From the NCBI GenBank assembly GCA_003354225.1, contig PIVH01000392.1, positions 1 through 5,960 on the forward strand: DNA of 5,960 nucleotides, given 5' to 3'. The position numbers and the translations under genes are program-made. Shown here one piece after another: positions 5,614 to 5,960 of the stretch. The stretch is from Globobulimina sp. Lineage: Eukaryota; Foraminifera; Rotaliida. The stretch's first letter is position 1. Every line of letters starts with the position of its first letter. Below the pieces are notes generated by a model. It saw only the letters and a program-made list of their open reading frames with translations, had not been told where the DNA came from and made no database searches.

Positions 5614-5738
5614 TGTTTGTTTTATCTGTGCCAACATGAGTCAAAACTGATCAACTTTAATATTGATACTGTTGGAATCAGTTGTATCGACTCTATTGAG
5701 TTTGTTGAAGTTATGGATAGTGACTGTGTGGGGTGTAG
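5525..5738 (+). pseudogene. Possible broken exon of a proline-rich repeat protein, or a small uncharacterised ORF
   Basis: Two readings compete. In the frame from 5525, V-P-x-P-x repeats are followed by open sequence, but a TAG near 5552 and a TGA near 5648 interrupt it. In another frame, ATG 5509 opens 77 codons ending at 5742: Cys/Ser/Thr-rich across the repeat, then N-F-N-I-D-T-V-G-I-S-C-I-D-S-I-E-F-V-E-V. Both reach a strong donor-like AG|GTAAGC at 5738/5739. No reading joins cleanly to the coding stretch at the right edge without a stop or a phase conflict, so decay or a misassigned frame is likely. Confidence 0.3.
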
Positions 5739-5740
5739 GT

Positions 5741-5760
5741 AAGCTAGCTAAGCTAGCTAG
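5741..5760. repeat. 9-bp tandem repeat AAGCTAGCT x2, palindromic core
   Basis: AAGCTAGCT occurs at 5741-5749 and 5750-5758, followed by AG. Each copy contains the perfect 8-bp palindrome AGCTAGCT. The block begins inside the donor-like GTAAGC at 5739, so if that donor is used the repeat lies in the intron. Confidence 0.8.
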
Positions 5761-5768
5761 TACTGAAG

Positions 5769-5820
5769 TATAAAAACATAAATAAATAAACCATAAAAAC
5801 ATAAGAACATAAACCATAAA
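5769..5820. repeat. A-rich CATAAA-type simple repeat
   Basis: The stretch is built from imperfect copies of CATAAA(A)(A), such as CATAAATAAATAAACCATAAAAACATAA in parts, and carries no open frame. It looks like intronic or intergenic low-complexity sequence. Confidence 0.65.
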
Positions 5821-5848
5821 TGAACCTATATACATATATATTTGAAAG

Positions 5849-5960
5849 AGTACTATGAGGTAACACATACAAATGAAGAAAAGCAAAGTAATAACAAAGA
5901 CAATGAAACTAATGAGAGTGATGTTGATGATATGAGTTTAGGTTCTATTGCTGGAAAACT
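5849..5960 (+). CDS. Partial acidic coding exon, cut by the window end
   Basis: From about 5849 to the edge one frame encodes Y-Y-E-V-T-H-T-N-E-E-K followed by S-N-N-K-D-N-E-T-N-E-S-D-V-D-D-M and S-L-G-S-I-A-G-K. It is rich in Glu, Asp and Asn and looks like a disordered region of a real protein. A TGA at 5821-5823 closes the frame upstream and no ATG precedes the open part, so it is probably an internal exon with an acceptor near TTTGAAAG|AG (5848) or GAAAGAG (5850). It may belong with the donor-like site at 5739. No function can be given. Confidence 0.4.

Noticed and set aside
5641-5886. 81-codon minus-strand frame near the right end
   Set aside because: Its hydrophobic N-terminus comes from the A-rich CATAAA repeat read backwards, and it overlaps an acidic plus-strand coding stretch.
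1-5960. Viral, CRISPR or defence-island content
   Set aside because: Genes are spliced or typical eukaryotic, with no transposase, integrase, phage or repeat-spacer pattern.

Overview
This is nuclear DNA from an AT-rich, gene-dense eukaryote, most likely a protist. Short GT-AG introns (about 50-85 nt) interrupt otherwise clear reading frames. Stops TAA and TGA are read as stops, start contexts look like eukaryotic Kozak sites, and there is no sign of bacterial operons. The sequence alone does not identify the lineage. No rRNA, tRNA, CRISPR array or recognisable transposon was seen.

Layout. Positions 1-919 (minus strand) hold the 5' two thirds of a secreted alpha/beta-hydrolase of the epoxide hydrolase / dehalogenase type. 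It has one 63-nt intron and runs off the left edge. A 172-bp divergent intergenic region follows. Positions 1092-2093 (plus) encode an intronless 333-aa protein with an F-box-like segment and a C-terminal half that looks like a right-handed beta-helix. Positions 2094-2417 are intergenic, with a 17-bp tandem duplication, a G8 tract and two copies of an AATAAA-containing motif nearby. Positions 2418-4059 (plus) are best explained as one five-exon gene of about 451 aa: acidic/basic N-terminus, an unrecognised helical region, a Tudor/Agenet-like domain and a C-terminal GYF_2-like domain. Its first coding exon may be the ATG alone. Positions 4060-4696 are noncoding and repeat-bearing. Positions 4697-5416 (plus) encode a 239-aa orphan protein with four predicted membrane spans. 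From 5417 to the right edge there is a degenerate 15-bp minisatellite that reads as a V-P-x-P-x repeat broken by stops, a strong splice-donor-like site, simple repeats, and the start of an acidic coding exon cut by the window edge.

The genes look functionally unrelated: a secreted enzyme, a probable ubiquitin-ligase adaptor-like protein, a probable chromatin or RNP reader, and a membrane protein. I see no evidence for a coordinated gene system. The most notable points are the GC-rich secreted hydrolase among AT-rich neighbours, the Tudor plus GYF_2 architecture with a possible ATG-only exon, the orphan four-span protein, and a motif of the form TTNCAATCNAATAAAAAC recurring near gene ends.
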